DNA of 64,000 nt from Halobacillus naozhouensis (GTDB lineage: Bacteria > Bacillota > Bacilli > Bacillales > Halobacillaceae). A program made the translations under genes and the position numbers. The DNA lies in the NCBI RefSeq assembly GCF_029714185.1, contig NZ_CP121671.1, positions 2,914,001 through 2,978,000 on the forward strand, written 5' to 3'. Under the pieces are notes generated by a model. The model worked only from the letters and a program-made list of their open reading frames with translations, did not search any database and was not told the origin of the DNA. Below, in pieces: positions 44,629 to 53,882 of the stretch (position 1 is its first letter; each line of letters begins with the position of its first letter).

Positions 44629-44997
44629 CTATTTTTTGTTAGCTAACCAATTAGCTAAATTTTCAACGTTCTCTACATTACCGCCTTGTGGTGGCATTTG
44701 CCCTTTACCATTCTTAATGATGTCAGCAATTTCTTTTGCTGAATACTTAGAGCCAATTTGCTTTAGGCTTGGTCCTACTGCACCTGAAAGATCTCCCCCG
44801 TGACAGCTCGCACAGGTCTGCTCGTAAGCTTGCTCAGCTGCTTGTACATTTACTTCTGATTTAGCTTGTTCTTCAGATGACGAACCGCCATTGTCTCCTC
44901 CCCCGGATTCGGCTCCTTCCTCACTGCCGCCGCCTCCGCCGCAAGCACCTAACATTAAAGCTGTTCCAAATAATACAGTCAGTAATTTCTTATTCAA
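44629..44997 (-). CDS. cccB: Membrane-anchored cytochrome c551
   Basis: A 122-residue lipoprotein cytochrome c. The lipobox LGAC places the lipidated Cys at 19. A Gly/Ser/Glu-rich flexible linker follows, then a heme domain with CASCH at 62-66 and the likely axial Met at 101 (GQMPPQG). It carries electrons on the outer membrane face to a terminal oxidase. Location between prfB and ftsE is as in B. subtilis. Confidence 0.95.
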   Translation of the reverse strand: MNKKLLTVLFGTALMLGACGGGGGSEEGAESGGGDNGGSSSEEQAKSEVNVQAAEQAYEQTCASCHGGDLSGAVGPSLKQIGSKYSAKEIADIIKNGKGQMPPQGGNVENVENLANWLANKK

Positions 44998-45156
44998 TGT
45001 TGTACCTCCTCATAGACAAATTTAGTCATGATAGTATGTAGTATTACCCAATGTCTGTAATTTAAAACTTAATGATCCATCTCCATCAACATAATGTTTT
45101 ATTCCAACAAGTTGCCTGGTAATACCTTTTACACCTCGTGTTTATCATACCCCTGC

Positions 45157-45294
45157 TTAAGGTTTTGATGCTTCCTTCTCTATAATTCCATAAATGGCTG
45201 CTAACACATCATCATGCATATCTGGCCGTTCAAGCGCCATGGCGATCGTGGTTTTAATAAATCCTAGCTGGTCGCCCACATCATAACGATCGCC
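45157..45294 (-). pseudogene. C-terminal fragment of UTP-glucose-1-phosphate uridylyltransferase
   Basis: A 45-codon minus-strand stretch reads GDRYDVGDQLGFIKTTIAMA and continues through RPDMHDD to a stop at 45157. This is the typical C-terminal end of GalU/GtaB (RYDVGDKLGFIK...). An in-frame TAG lies just upstream (45295-45297) and no start or upstream part exists, so it is a leftover of a deleted or rearranged copy. Confidence 0.8.
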
Positions 45295-45407
45295 CTAATC
45301 GCCTTTTTAACACTCCTAGTGAATATGTCCTTCAACTAGGTAGCTGGTTATTATCAGGATAGCAATTTTTTCTAAAAAAAACAGCCCTGCCATCTTGATC
45401 ATAATGA

Positions 45408-45433
45408 GCCCCTATCATCTTCATGATAGGGGC
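45408..45433 (-). terminator. Possible terminator after prfB
   Basis: An 11-bp perfect stem (45408-45418 with 45423-45433, tetraloop) begins eight bases past the prfB stop. The T tract is poor; a T8 run comes only 28 bases later. Confidence 0.5.
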
Positions 45434-45440
45434 CATGTTG

Positions 45441-46542
45441 TTAATCCATTTGGGACCGTAAATATGCATTGATAAATTTATCGAGTTCTCCATCCATGAC
45501 CCCTTGAGTATTCCCAACATCCAAATTGGTCCGATGATCCTTGACCATGGAGTATGGGTGGAATACATAGGAGCGGATCTGACTGCCCCAGCCAATTTCT
45601 TTCTGCTCACCGCGAATATCATCAATCTCAGCCTGCTGACGTTCAATCTCAAGCTGATAAAGCTTCGATTTCAGCATTTTCATGGCCTGTTCCCGGTTTT
45701 TAATTTGAGACCGCTCAGACTGGCATGTTACTACAGTATTGGTTGGGGTATGGGTGATCCGAACAGCGGAATCGGTGGTATTTACATGCTGCCCGCCTGC
45801 CCCGCTTGAGCGGTACGTATCAATTTTTAAATCTTCGGTGCGTACATCAATTTCAACTTCATCATTAAATTCAGGCATAACTTCACATGAAGCAAACGAC
45901 GTATGACGGCGCCCTGATGAGTCAAATGGAGAAATTCGCACAAGCCGATGCACTCCTTTTTCGGCTTTCAAATAACCGTAAGCGTTATGACCTTTGATGA
46001 GAAGTGTAACACTCTTCACACCTGCTTCATCCCCCGGAAGATAATCCATAGTTTCTACAGAAAAACCTTTCTTCTCTGCCCATCTCGTATACATTCGGAG
46101 CAGCATGCTTGCCCAATCCTGTGATTCTGTACCACCAGCGCCTGGGTGTAATTCAAGGATGGCATTGTTCTTATCGTAAGGCTCACTTAACAAAATATTT
46201 AATTCAAACTGATCCAGATCATAAACGAGTTTCCCGACCTGTTCCTCTAGTTCTACCCGCAGGTCTTCATCCTCTTCTTCCTTTACCAGCTCATAGGATA
46301 CTTCCAGGTTCTCGTGTGTTTCTTCATGATCCTCTAGAGTGTGAACTAACCCTTTCAGAGCATTTACTTCATTAATTACTTTTTGAGCTGTATCCTGGGC
46401 ATCCCAAAAACCGGGCTCTGTCATCTGTTCCTCTAGTTCAGCAATGCGAGTCTTTTTTTGATCGGCGTCAAAGAGACCCCCTAAAGTCCGCTAATTGCTT
46501 AGCTGTGTTGTCTAATTCATGGCGAATTTCTGCCATATCCAT
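45441..46542 (-). CDS. prfB: Peptide chain release factor 2, with programmed +1 frameshift
   Basis: RF2 of 366 residues, made only after a +1 shift. The first frame starts at ATG 46542 (AGGAG site), encodes 24 residues and stops at a UGA in CTTTGAC (46467-46473). Skipping one base opens the main frame to 45441. The peptidyl-hydrolysis GGQ is present in SGAGGQHVN and the recognition motif is SPFDSSG. The internal AGGGGG at the shift site is conserved. Placed between secA and cccB, as in B. subtilis. Confidence 0.98.
46467..46483 (-). promoter_or_regulatory. prfB: RF2 programmed +1 frameshift site
   Basis: The minus strand reads AGGGGGTCTCTTTGAC: an internal Shine-Dalgarno-like element, then CTT TGA C. 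Low RF2 lets the ribosome slip one base forward at CTT, giving autoregulation. Confidence 0.95.
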
Positions 46543-46585
46543 CACAATCACTCCTATTTCCCATTCGTTGTTATACACAAGGCAA

Positions 46586-46609
46586 GACACCCTCATTTAC
46601 GAGAGTGCC
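46586..46609 (-). terminator. Weak hairpin after secA
   Basis: A 9-bp stem with two wobble pairs (46586-46594 with 46601-46609) sits 12 bases after the secA stop. T tract is poor. Confidence 0.4.
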
Positions 46610-46620
46610 TCAACTATTTA

Positions 46621-49137
46621 TTACTTCCCGTGACAGTTTTTATACTTCTTGCCGCTGCCACACGGACAAGGATCATTTCGCCCGACGGTATCTTTCTTCA
46701 CATAAGGCGTTTTCTTTTTACTTTCTTTACTCTCGTTGCTCGTGCCTGATACGGCTTTCGCTCCCTCTGCCACTTCCTGACGCTGCAAGTTATTTCTAAT
46801 TTGAGCTTTCATGACATAACGGGAGACTTCTTCATCAATGGACTTAACCATTTTTTCAAACATGCTGAAGCCTTCAAATTGGTATTCACGCAACGGATCG
46901 TTCTGTCCATAGGCCCGCAAATGAATTCCCTGACGAAGTTGATCCATTTGGTCAATGTGATCCATCCATTTCTGGTCAACCGTGCGAAGCAGGATCACTT
47001 TCTCAAATTCGCGCATTTGCTCTGCTGAGAGTTCTTCTTCCTTCTCATCATAACGCATCTTGACTTTTTCCAGGATAAGCTCCTGCATTTCATCAGGTTC
47101 TTTCCCTTTCAAGTCGCCTGCCGTGATGTCCCCTTCTTCTAGGAGGTTCGCCCGCACATATTCAACAATCGATTCAAGCTCCCAGTTGTCATCTTCATCA
47201 TCCGTAGTATGGACCTGAACCGTTTCAGCTACTGTACGTTCAATCATTTGTTCGATAATCTCACGCAAACCTTCTGAATTCAATACATCATAGCGCTGTT
47301 TATAGATAACTTCACGCTGCTGACGCAGGACGTCATCATAAGATAGGACTGTTTTACGCGCGTCAAAGTTGTTCCCTTCCACACGTTTTTGGGCTGATTC
47401 CACAGCACGGGAGATCATTTTACTTTCAATCGGCTGAGAGTCATCCATTCCTAAGCGATCCATCATGCTGCGCATATTATCAGAAGCGAAACGACGCATT
47501 AATTCATCGTCTGTAGACAGGTAGAACTGGGACATCCCTGGGTCTCCCTGACGTCCGGAACGACCACGCAGCTGGTTATCTATCCGGCGTGATTCATGAC
47601 GTTCGGTACCAATAACCGCCAGACCGCCAGCTTCCACAACGCCTTCTCCCAATTTAATATCCGTACCACGTCCAGCCATGTTGGTGGCAATGGTGACGGC
47701 ACTCTTCTGACCAGCATTCTCAATAATCTCAGCTTCACGGAAGTGGTTCTTCGCGTTTAACACATTGTGCGGCACCTTGGCTTTGGTTAAATAACGAGAA
47801 ATAATTTCCGACGTCTCAACAGCAACCGTACCTACAAGCACAGGCTGTCCATTCTGATAACGTTCTTTAATATCTTCCACCACAGCACGGAACTTACCAT
47901 CCATCGTTTTATAAACGAGGTCGGCTTTATCATCACGAACGATTGGCTTATTCGTCGGGATGACCACAACCCGCATGTTATAAATGTTTAAGAATTCCTC
48001 TTCTTCCGTTTTTGCCGTACCCGTCATACCAGAAAGCTTTTCATACATTCGGAAAAGGTTCTGGAACGTAATCGATGCCAGGGTCATGCTTTCGTTTTGA
48101 ATTTGCAAGCCTTCTTTTGCCTCGATAGACTGGTGGAGCCCGTCACTATAACGACGGCCTTTCATCAGACGTCCGGTGAATTGGTCAACGATAACTACTT
48201 CACCTTCATCCACGACGTAATCCGTGTCACGATGCATCGTTACATGGGCTTTCAAAGCCTGGTTAATATGATGAATCAACGACACATTTGATAAATCGAA
48301 CAAGTTCTCAATTTTGAAGAAGCTTTCTGCTCTATTGATTCCTTCTTCGGTCAATTGAACGTTTTTTGTTTTTTCATCATAAGTGAAATGTTCTTCTTTA
48401 CTAAGCAAGCGTACGAACGCATTCGCTGATTGATAAAGGTCAGCCGATTTAGAGGCTGTTCCGGAAATAATCAATGGCGTTCTGGCCTCGTCAATTAAGA
48501 TCGAATCCACTTCATCAATAATAGCAAAATGAAGCGGGCGCTGAACCATCTGCTCTTTATAAAGCACCATGTTGTCGCGCAGGTAATCAAAACCGAATTC
48601 ATTGTTTGTGCCATACGTAATATCGGCAGCATAGGCTTCGCGCTTCTCATCCTTAGACAGATCGTTTGTGTTTAAACCGACGGTCAATCCAAGGAATTTA
48701 TACAGCTCGCCCATTTCCGATGCGTCACGGCTCGCTAAATAATCGTTTACTGTAATAATATGAACGCCTTTGCCCGTAATCGCATTAAGGTATGCCGGCA
48801 TCGTGGAAGCAAGGGTTTTACCTTCCCCTGTCTTCATCTCAGCAATATTCCCCTGATGTAAGGCAGTCCCGCCTATAAGCTGGACTGTAAATGGGCGCAT
48901 ATTAAGCACACGTTTTGATCCTTCACGAACAACCGCAAATGCTTCAACAAGCATATCATCCAATTTTTCGCCTTTTTCATAACGTTGTTTAAATTCATTT
49001 GTTTTTTCTTTTAACCCATCGTCTGAAAGTTTTTCCATATCAGATTCTAGGGCATCAATTTGCTCAGCTATCTTTCCCAGACGCTTGAGTTGTCGTGTAT
49101 TATCATCACCAAATATTTTCTTTAATGTTCCAAGCAT
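46621..49137 (-). CDS. secA: Preprotein translocase ATPase SecA
   Basis: The 838-residue motor of Sec export. Walker A lies in EMKTGEGKTL, DEVDSILIDEA is motif II, and NMAGRGTDI plus GRSGRQGDPG close the second nucleotide domain. The C-terminal zinc motif CPCGSGKKYKNCH, which binds SecB or ribosomes, is intact. The ATG at 49137 has GAGGAG; a longer frame starting 27 bases upstream lacks one. prfB follows downstream as in B. subtilis. Confidence 0.99.
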   Translation of the reverse strand: MLGTLKKIFGDDNTRQLKRLGKIAEQIDALESDMEKLSDDGLKEKTNEFKQRYEKGEKLDDMLVEAFAVVREGSKRVLNMRPFTVQLIGGTALHQGNIAEMKTGEGKTLASTMPAYLNAITGKGVHIITVNDYLASRDASEMGELYKFLGLTVGLNTNDLSKDEKREAYAADITYGTNNEFGFDYLRDNMVLYKEQMVQRPLHFAIIDEVDSILIDEARTPLIISGTASKSADLYQSANAFVRLLSKEEHFTYDEKTKNVQLTEEGINRAESFFKIENLFDLSNVSLIHHINQALKAHVTMHRDTDYVVDEGEVVIVDQFTGRLMKGRRYSDGLHQSIEAKEGLQIQNESMTLASITFQNLFRMYEKLSGMTGTAKTEEEEFLNIYNMRVVVIPTNKPIVRDDKADLVYKTMDGKFRAVVEDIKERYQNGQPVLVGTVAVETSEIISRYLTKAKVPHNVLNAKNHFREAEIIENAGQKSAVTIATNMAGRGTDIKLGEGVVEAGGLAVIGTERHESRRIDNQLRGRSGRQGDPGMSQFYLSTDDELMRRFASDNMRSMMDRLGMDDSQPIESKMISRAVESAQKRVEGNNFDARKTVLSYDDVLRQQREVIYKQRYDVLNSEGLREIIEQMIERTVAETVQVHTTDDEDDNWELESIVEYVRANLLEEGDITAGDLKGKEPDEMQELILEKVKMRYDEKEEELSAEQMREFEKVILLRTVDQKWMDHIDQMDQLRQGIHLRAYGQNDPLREYQFEGFSMFEKMVKSIDEEVSRYVMKAQIRNNLQRQEVAEGAKAVSGTSNESKESKKKTPYVKKDTVGRNDPCPCGSGKKYKNCHGK

Positions 49138-49287
49138 GGCAACCGCTCCTCTATTGATTTCCAATCTTCGGTTGAGTAGTATAATCCACTCTTTATCATA
49201 ACACTAAGAAGAGCACAGTGCCAACAAATCAAGTCAGGCTATAACCCGCTGTATTCACCGGTTGAGCTCGCTCTGTCAGACAGATGA

Positions 49288-49315
49288 ATAGACAATCCGG
49301 GGATGGATTGTCTAT
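49288..49315 (-). terminator. Hairpin after the small zinc-ribbon gene
   Basis: An 11-bp perfect stem (49288-49298 with 49305-49315) lies 13 bases past the gene. There is no real T tract, so termination is uncertain. Confidence 0.5.
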
Positions 49316-49327
49316 TGGAGGAGGCGA

Positions 49328-49528
49328 TTATGAGGAGGCAGAGGTGACCAAACGGGGCTGACGCTCACGTACCAATTTATGCTCGATCCCCAACTGTCGT
49401 TGATCAAGGTCATAAACACGGCGATTCGTGGCTCCAATAATTTCTACGAGTTGGGCAATTGCTTCTTCTTGTTGCTGCATCCTTTGATAAAGGTGAGCAC
49501 AATTAGAGCAAAGGTAAGTATGTTTCAT
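49328..49528 (-). CDS. Small CxxC protein, unknown function
   Basis: A 66-residue protein with an N-terminal CSNC (residues 7-10), the first half of a possible zinc ribbon, followed by an amphipathic helical region likely to form a coiled coil (QRMQQQEEAIAQLVEIIG). There is no second Cys pair, so metal would need dimerisation. An ideal AAGGAGG eight bases before the ATG shows that it is translated. It lies alone between hpf and secA. I do not recognise a family. Confidence 0.7.
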   Translation of the reverse strand: MKHTYLCSNCAHLYQRMQQQEEAIAQLVEIIGATNRRVYDLDQRQLGIEHKLVRERQPRLVTSASS

Positions 49529-49737
49529 TCATTCGCCTCCTTGGCAGGTATGATACAACTTAGTTATACCACCTTTTAACTCGCATAGGTAACTATGTAA
49601 AACTTCTCTTCAATGGTGTCTAATTGTTGCAAAAAACGAATTATTCAGACAAAAAATGACTTTTCTGCGCAAGCTGGCTGTGTACAAATAGTAAGACTAT
49701 AGTTTTTTAAAATGAATGCTGCAGTCGGCCTCCCCCA

Positions 49738-49770
49738 TAGAAAAAGCAGCCCTGGTTGTCCAGGACTGCT
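49738..49770 (-). terminator. Terminator after hpf
   Basis: An interrupted 10-bp stem (49745-49755 with 49760-49770) is followed on the minus strand by TTTTTC. Confidence 0.85.
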
Positions 49771-49788
49771 GCATGTAGTAGAGACTTA

Positions 49789-50343
49789 TCAAGTTTCGAT
49801 CAAGCCATATTTACCATCTCGACGTTTATATACGATATTCGTTTCATCTGTTAATGCATTGGTGAAGACATAAAATGCATGCCCAAGCATATCCATTTGC
49901 AGTGCAGCTTCTTCACTATCCATTGGCTTAAGATCAAAACGCTTCGTTCTTACAATTTCAATGTCAGATTCATCTTCCTTATCAAGCACTTGTTGTTGGG
50001 CTTCTCTTTCCAATTCAGCAAAGACGTACTTAGGAGCACCCTCTTGGCGAGTCCTTCGATTGACTTTCGTTTTATGCTTTCGGATTTGTCGTTCGAGTTT
50101 ATCCACCACAAGGTCGATGGCAGCGTATAAGTCAGTATGGTGTTCCTCTGCACGAAGAAGCAAGTTCTTCATCGGGATCGTTACCTCAATAGTCTGCTCA
50201 TCATTATAGACACTTAAATTTACGTGAACCTCCGAAGTTAGTGGAGTGTCAAAATAGCGTTCTAGCTTGCCCACCTTTTTCTCCACATATCCCTTAATGG
50301 AATCAGTCACCTCAAGATTTTCACCACGAATATTGTAATTCAT
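49789..50343 (-). CDS. hpf: Long-form ribosome hibernation promoting factor
   Basis: A 184-residue HPF/YvyD. The N-terminal domain (1-100) occupies the decoding centre, and the C-terminal domain (about 125-184; RTKRFDLKPMDSEEA) dimerises ribosomes into 100S particles in stationary phase. The ATG at 50343 has AAAGGAGG; a longer frame to 50442 covers the promoter. A sigma-H-type promoter lies just upstream, matching the known stationary-phase control of B. subtilis yvyD. Confidence 0.96.
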   Translation of the reverse strand: MNYNIRGENLEVTDSIKGYVEKKVGKLERYFDTPLTSEVHVNLSVYNDEQTIEVTIPMKNLLLRAEEHHTDLYAAIDLVVDKLERQIRKHKTKVNRRTRQEGAPKYVFAELEREAQQQVLDKEDESDIEIVRTKRFDLKPMDSEEAALQMDMLGHAFYVFTNALTDETNIVYKRRDGKYGLIET

Positions 50344-50376
50344 TACAAGTGTCCTCCTTTCATCCTTATGTAGTTT

Positions 50377-50406
50377 ATATTCTACCATACCCTGGCTCAT
50401 TCCTGC
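50377..50406 (-). promoter_or_regulatory. Sigma-H-type promoter of hpf
   Basis: GCAGGAATG (50398-50406), 12 bases, GTAGAATAT (50377-50385) fits the sigma-H consensus RnAGGAWWW-N11-12-RnnGAATWW with one mismatch. A sigma-A -10 could overlap the same bases. Confidence 0.65.
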
Positions 50407-50578
50407 ATAAACTTTCGGAATTTTTTGACGAAAACTTGTCACTAAATGCTGGAAACTGCCAGACTATAGGATAACCAAGGTTGTAATATGTAATAGGAGA
50501 ACACTTTTTTGAGAGATACTGCCGATAAATCTGGTAGTTGCGACAAAATTTCGCATGCATAAATCGTAAAACTTTTAA

Positions 50579-50611
50579 TAAAAAAAGCATCTGGTTATGC
50601 GGGCCAGATGC
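50579..50611 (-). terminator. Terminator of the fliD-S-T operon
   Basis: An 8-bp perfect stem (50587-50594 with 50604-50611) is followed on the minus strand by T7. Confidence 0.9.
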
Positions 50612-50619
50612 CATAAACG

Positions 50620-51009
50620 TCAATGAGCTAGATAGGAATCTAAAAAGGAGCGCATCTGCGAGTGCCAGCTTTCATAGACGGGAATTACTTCTTTGACAAG
50701 CAGATTGCGCTTTTCTTGATTGGTCTCCAATGTCGACCATTTCTCAAGCAATTTAACGATATCGTGGAAATCGTCAAGCAAAAGTGTTGAAGGCGCATCC
50801 TCTTTAAACCATTCCACCAATTGATCATTGGAGTCACAAATTTGCTGGAAGGCCAGCAGCACATCCTCAAATACTTGCTGAGCCTGAGGAGGTGCTTCGA
50901 TATTCAGGTTATTCTCTAAGTATTCAAACCCTTCACTTATGACGGATAACACTTGTTTATATTCTTGCAGCATTTGGTGCTGTGCACCTGTTAAATGTGA
51001 CATAGACAT
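50620..51009 (-). CDS. Helical protein at the end of the fliDST operon
   Basis: A 129-residue, all-helical, soluble acidic protein without signal peptide. It follows fliT after six bases and precedes the operon terminator, so it is co-expressed with the cap and chaperones. Size and helix content recall FliT/FliS-type export chaperones, but no motif proves that. The true start may be the third codon (ATG at 51003). Confidence 0.75.
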   Translation of the reverse strand: MSMSHLTGAQHQMLQEYKQVLSVISEGFEYLENNLNIEAPPQAQQVFEDVLLAFQQICDSNDQLVEWFKEDAPSTLLLDDFHDIVKLLEKWSTLETNQEKRNLLVKEVIPVYESWHSQMRSFLDSYLAH

Positions 51010-51015
51010 CTCCTA

Positions 51016-51369
51016 TTATTTTTTATGATCCATAAACATCCCGTCATAACCAGAAACACTCTGATACGGATTCGTATAACGCTGTTTGCTGGACCTCTGC
51101 TTTTTCATATTTCGCAAATCAACTTTTAACTCATTTAAGATGTGCTCAAGTCTTTGATTAATCGTCGGTTCCCGTTGCAGCACTTGGTTAACGATATCCT
51201 GCTCTCTAGACGTTTGCGGTTTCGTCAGCACTGGTAAAATCTGTTCGCGCCCATCAAGAAGCTCGTCAATCTGTGTAATCATCGCTTCCCTGTTTTGATC
51301 CGTGACTTTTTGCTGTACGATTTCATCAAGTTGTTCTGTTATCGAAACAAACTGTTCCCACACTGCCAC
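51016..51369 (-). CDS. fliT: Flagellar chaperone FliT
   Basis: A 117-residue helical protein in the FliT position. FliT holds the cap protein FliD before export. The GTG start at 51369 overlaps the fliS stop (TAGTG), eight bases after AGGCGGG; longer frames lie inside fliS. The C-terminus is basic. Length agrees with B. subtilis FliT; sequence conservation in the family is low, so position carries much of the call. Confidence 0.85.
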   Translation of the reverse strand: MAVWEQFVSITEQLDEIVQQKVTDQNREAMITQIDELLDGREQILPVLTKPQTSREQDIVNQVLQREPTINQRLEHILNELKVDLRNMKKQRSSKQRYTNPYQSVSGYDGMFMDHKK

Positions 51370-51758
51370 TACGCATTCCCGCCTGTACCATGCTGTGCTC
51401 TTCGCGTATGTAAAATGACTTCCTTCCACGTATCCCGAAACTCCGTAACCATCCCTTCCACTTCATCCAGGATTGTAGAGTCGTTCTGACTATTCGCTTC
51501 CATCAGCCGATGATTTATATACTCATACAGCGGGAGCACCTCTTGTGAAACGGCATACTCCGGATTCATCGTGATCATTAATTCTCTTATAATGGCTTGG
51601 GCCTTCTGAATTGACGTATTTTTCTGCTCAATAGAGTTATCGTTTATGGCCTTCTTAGCTGAACGAATAAACTTGATGCATCCATTGTAAAGCATAAGCG
51701 TGAGCTCCCCTGGAGAAGCTGTTTCTACTGAATTATTCTGGTAGGCTTGAATAGACAT
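51369..51758 (-). CDS. fliS: Flagellin export chaperone FliS
   Basis: A 129-residue four-helix chaperone that binds the C-terminus of flagellin. It opens with AYQNNSVETASPGELTLMLYNG, broken here at the family-typical SPGELTLML. In B. subtilis FliS also helps secrete Hag so that FliW is freed, linking it to the CsrA switch found upstream. Overlaps fliT by one base and follows fliD by 28 bases. Confidence 0.97.
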   Translation of the reverse strand: MSIQAYQNNSVETASPGELTLMLYNGCIKFIRSAKKAINDNSIEQKNTSIQKAQAIIRELMITMNPEYAVSQEVLPLYEYINHRLMEANSQNDSTILDEVEGMVTEFRDTWKEVILHTRRAQHGTGGNA

Positions 51759-51786
51759 CCGCCTGACACTCCTTTATCAAAATAAC

Positions 51787-53283
51787 TTAACCAAAGTTGG
51801 ACATCAAAAAGGCGGACTGAGAATTCATTCGTTGAATCACCTGTTCCATACGCCCAAACTGTGCCCAGTAACGGTCTTCAACTTGTGTGAGACGATTCTC
51901 GAAGGCCTCCATCCGGTCTGCCATATCCTCGAGCTTGCGTCCCATCATATATGATTCCTCGGTACTGGACGGCTTCCCGGCTTTCCGCTCAATCGTGCCT
52001 CGTGTTTCAGCGATCGTAGCTTCCAGCTTATCGACGATGCCCTTACTTCCTGTCGCTGCATTTCCAGAAAACAATTCCTGTACAGCTGCCGGATCTTCTC
52101 TCAACGCTTCCCGAAGCTTATCTTCATCAATGAGTAATTTACCACGCTCTAAATAATCAGGACTTGTAGTAATCCCAATTTGAGAGATTTGAGTAAAAAC
52201 CCCTCCTGTATCGACACTGCTATACCAGTCTGAACGCATCCCGAACAAAGCGCCTTGAATCGTTGAGTCGCTGCGTAGCATCCCGCTTTTCGCTTTCTCC
52301 TCCCATAACTCAATCTCACTTTCTTCCAAATCTTCCTTTTGCTTTTCCGTTAAAGGCGGGAAGTCACGGTACCGCTTCTCTGTTACCTGCTCGTTTAATT
52401 TTTCAATAACGTCATTATATTTATCGACGAACTTCGTGATATTCTCTAAGGCATTATCAATGTTATTGGACACATTTACGTTCACAGCCGTATCCATCGC
52501 CTCGTGGAACTTGAAGGTCACACCGTTTAACGTATAGTTATTCTTATGAGTCGTAATCTCTAAAGAACCGTTATAGGTAAACTTAGCATCCACACCATCC
52601 ATCTCGTTGGTGAGGGCAAGCGTATCGGTTAGAAAACTAGCCCCAGAACCGCTGAATTCAATCTCTGCTCCCGCGGTGTTAAAATTACCTGTCTCTGTTC
52701 GCTCCAGCATTACCTTATCGGCACTGCTATCATAAAAGGCCCGCAAACCTAAATTAGAACTGCTGATCTTATCAAGCAAGTCATTCAGCGACTGAGATTC
52801 ATCAATCGTAAACGTCTTTGATTGCGGACCCTCGTCATTGTGTGTGTTGATCGTAAACGTACCTTCATTTAACCAGTTCGCAAATTTATCCTTTTGTGAA
52901 GCGAGCGACTGATCGGGATCAATCTTTCCGGTCCCGCCTGAAATCTCACTAGTACTCAGGTTATAAGCTGCCGAAGCAAGCCGATTGACTTGAACATTGT
53001 AATTGCCAGCCCCTGCCCCTGAGGTGGCTTCTGCACTGATTGCCGATGAAGGAGAAGAAACTTCTTTTGATTGATAGGTTTTTGATAGATTCATGTCAAG
53101 AATCATACCATCAAGCTCAAATAGCTGTTTATTGACATCACGGTAGGCATCACGCTTCCACGTTAACCACGTTTTCTCCTGCTCCATTTTGTTTAAGGGC
53201 TGGCGCTCTGCCTTCATCAAGTCATTAACAAGCTTGTCAATGTCCATCCCCGAAGCCAGACCCCCGATCCTCATATCACTCAT
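51787..53283 (-). CDS. fliD: Flagellar filament cap protein FliD
   Basis: A 498-residue filament cap. The N-terminal domain (RIGGLASGMDIDKLV) and the C-terminal coiled coil (about 430-495, ending FLMSNFG) pack in the filament, and a central variable beta region is exposed. It caps the filament and folds incoming flagellin. Order flaG-fliD-fliS-fliT is standard. Confidence 0.97.
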   Translation of the reverse strand: MSDMRIGGLASGMDIDKLVNDLMKAERQPLNKMEQEKTWLTWKRDAYRDVNKQLFELDGMILDMNLSKTYQSKEVSSPSSAISAEATSGAGAGNYNVQVNRLASAAYNLSTSEISGGTGKIDPDQSLASQKDKFANWLNEGTFTINTHNDEGPQSKTFTIDESQSLNDLLDKISSSNLGLRAFYDSSADKVMLERTETGNFNTAGAEIEFSGSGASFLTDTLALTNEMDGVDAKFTYNGSLEITTHKNNYTLNGVTFKFHEAMDTAVNVNVSNNIDNALENITKFVDKYNDVIEKLNEQVTEKRYRDFPPLTEKQKEDLEESEIELWEEKAKSGMLRSDSTIQGALFGMRSDWYSSVDTGGVFTQISQIGITTSPDYLERGKLLIDEDKLREALREDPAAVQELFSGNAATGSKGIVDKLEATIAETRGTIERKAGKPSSTEESYMMGRKLEDMADRMEAFENRLTQVEDRYWAQFGRMEQVIQRMNSQSAFLMSNFG

Positions 53284-53295
53284 CTTCTCACCTTC

Positions 53296-53667
53296 TTATA
53301 TTTTATCATCAACGATCAATCCGATAGACTCAATCATTGCCGCGTAGAAATCCAGCATATTTTTCGGAGGAATTTCCTTTACAACTTCTTTTGTTTGGCT
53401 ATTTACTATTTTAACGTAGTATTCCTCTAATTTTTCATGAAATTGGAACTGTAAATTCGTAGGTGCAGGTTTGAGGATGTCATTTAACGCATCGATGACC
53501 TGCTTCATTTTTTCCTTATTAAACTCTTCCTGATTTTTAAATGGCTTGTGTAAACCTTCTTCTGAATCTCTTGTCCTGCTCAACTTCTGAACAGATGTAC
53601 GTTGGCTAAGATGCGGTGAATGACTCTGCAGAAGTTGTGAGCGGGCCTGAACTTTTGTTACATCCAC
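53296..53667 (-). CDS. flaG: FlaG-family flagellar protein
   Basis: A 123-residue protein whose C-terminal half (residues 50-123) is the FlaG domain, with LQFQFHEKLEEYYVKIV and VVKEIPPKNMLDFYA. FlaG influences filament length. The GTG at 53667 has GGGGAG nine bases upstream; ATG codons 5' of it lack a site. A weak sigma-D-like -10 (TCCGATTA, 53727-53734) lies upstream without a good -35. It is the first gene of the fliD operon. Confidence 0.88.
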   Translation of the reverse strand: MDVTKVQARSQLLQSHSPHLSQRTSVQKLSRTRDSEEGLHKPFKNQEEFNKEKMKQVIDALNDILKPAPTNLQFQFHEKLEEYYVKIVNSQTKEVVKEIPPKNMLDFYAAMIESIGLIVDDKI

Positions 53668-53791
53668 CTTCAACAACTCCCCTGTTTTCTTTTTATATCG
53701 GCAGTAGACAGACAGAGTTGAATACATAATCGGAAAAAATCAACTTCAGCAATAATTCCTGTTCAACCAGGCAAAAGTACCGGAAAAACAA

Positions 53792-53821
53792 TTGACACCC
53801 CAGTCAACAAATCGGTATAAT
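53792..53821 (+). promoter_or_regulatory. Sigma-A promoter of the ABC transporter operon
   Basis: Perfect TTGACA (53792-53797), 18 bases, perfect TATAAT (53816-53821), about 60 bases before the ATPase start. Confidence 0.9.
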
Positions 53822-53882
53822 TTAATACAATGTTTAAAACCGACTTTATTTATAGGAATTATCATAATAAGGAGGTAGTTCA

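Larger units (their letters stand above)
44998..45440. other. Interval between prfB and cccB
   Basis: Contains the galU fragment (45157-45294), a candidate prfB terminator (45408-45433) and a weak hairpin at 45315-45340. Nothing else is recognised. Confidence 0.5.
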
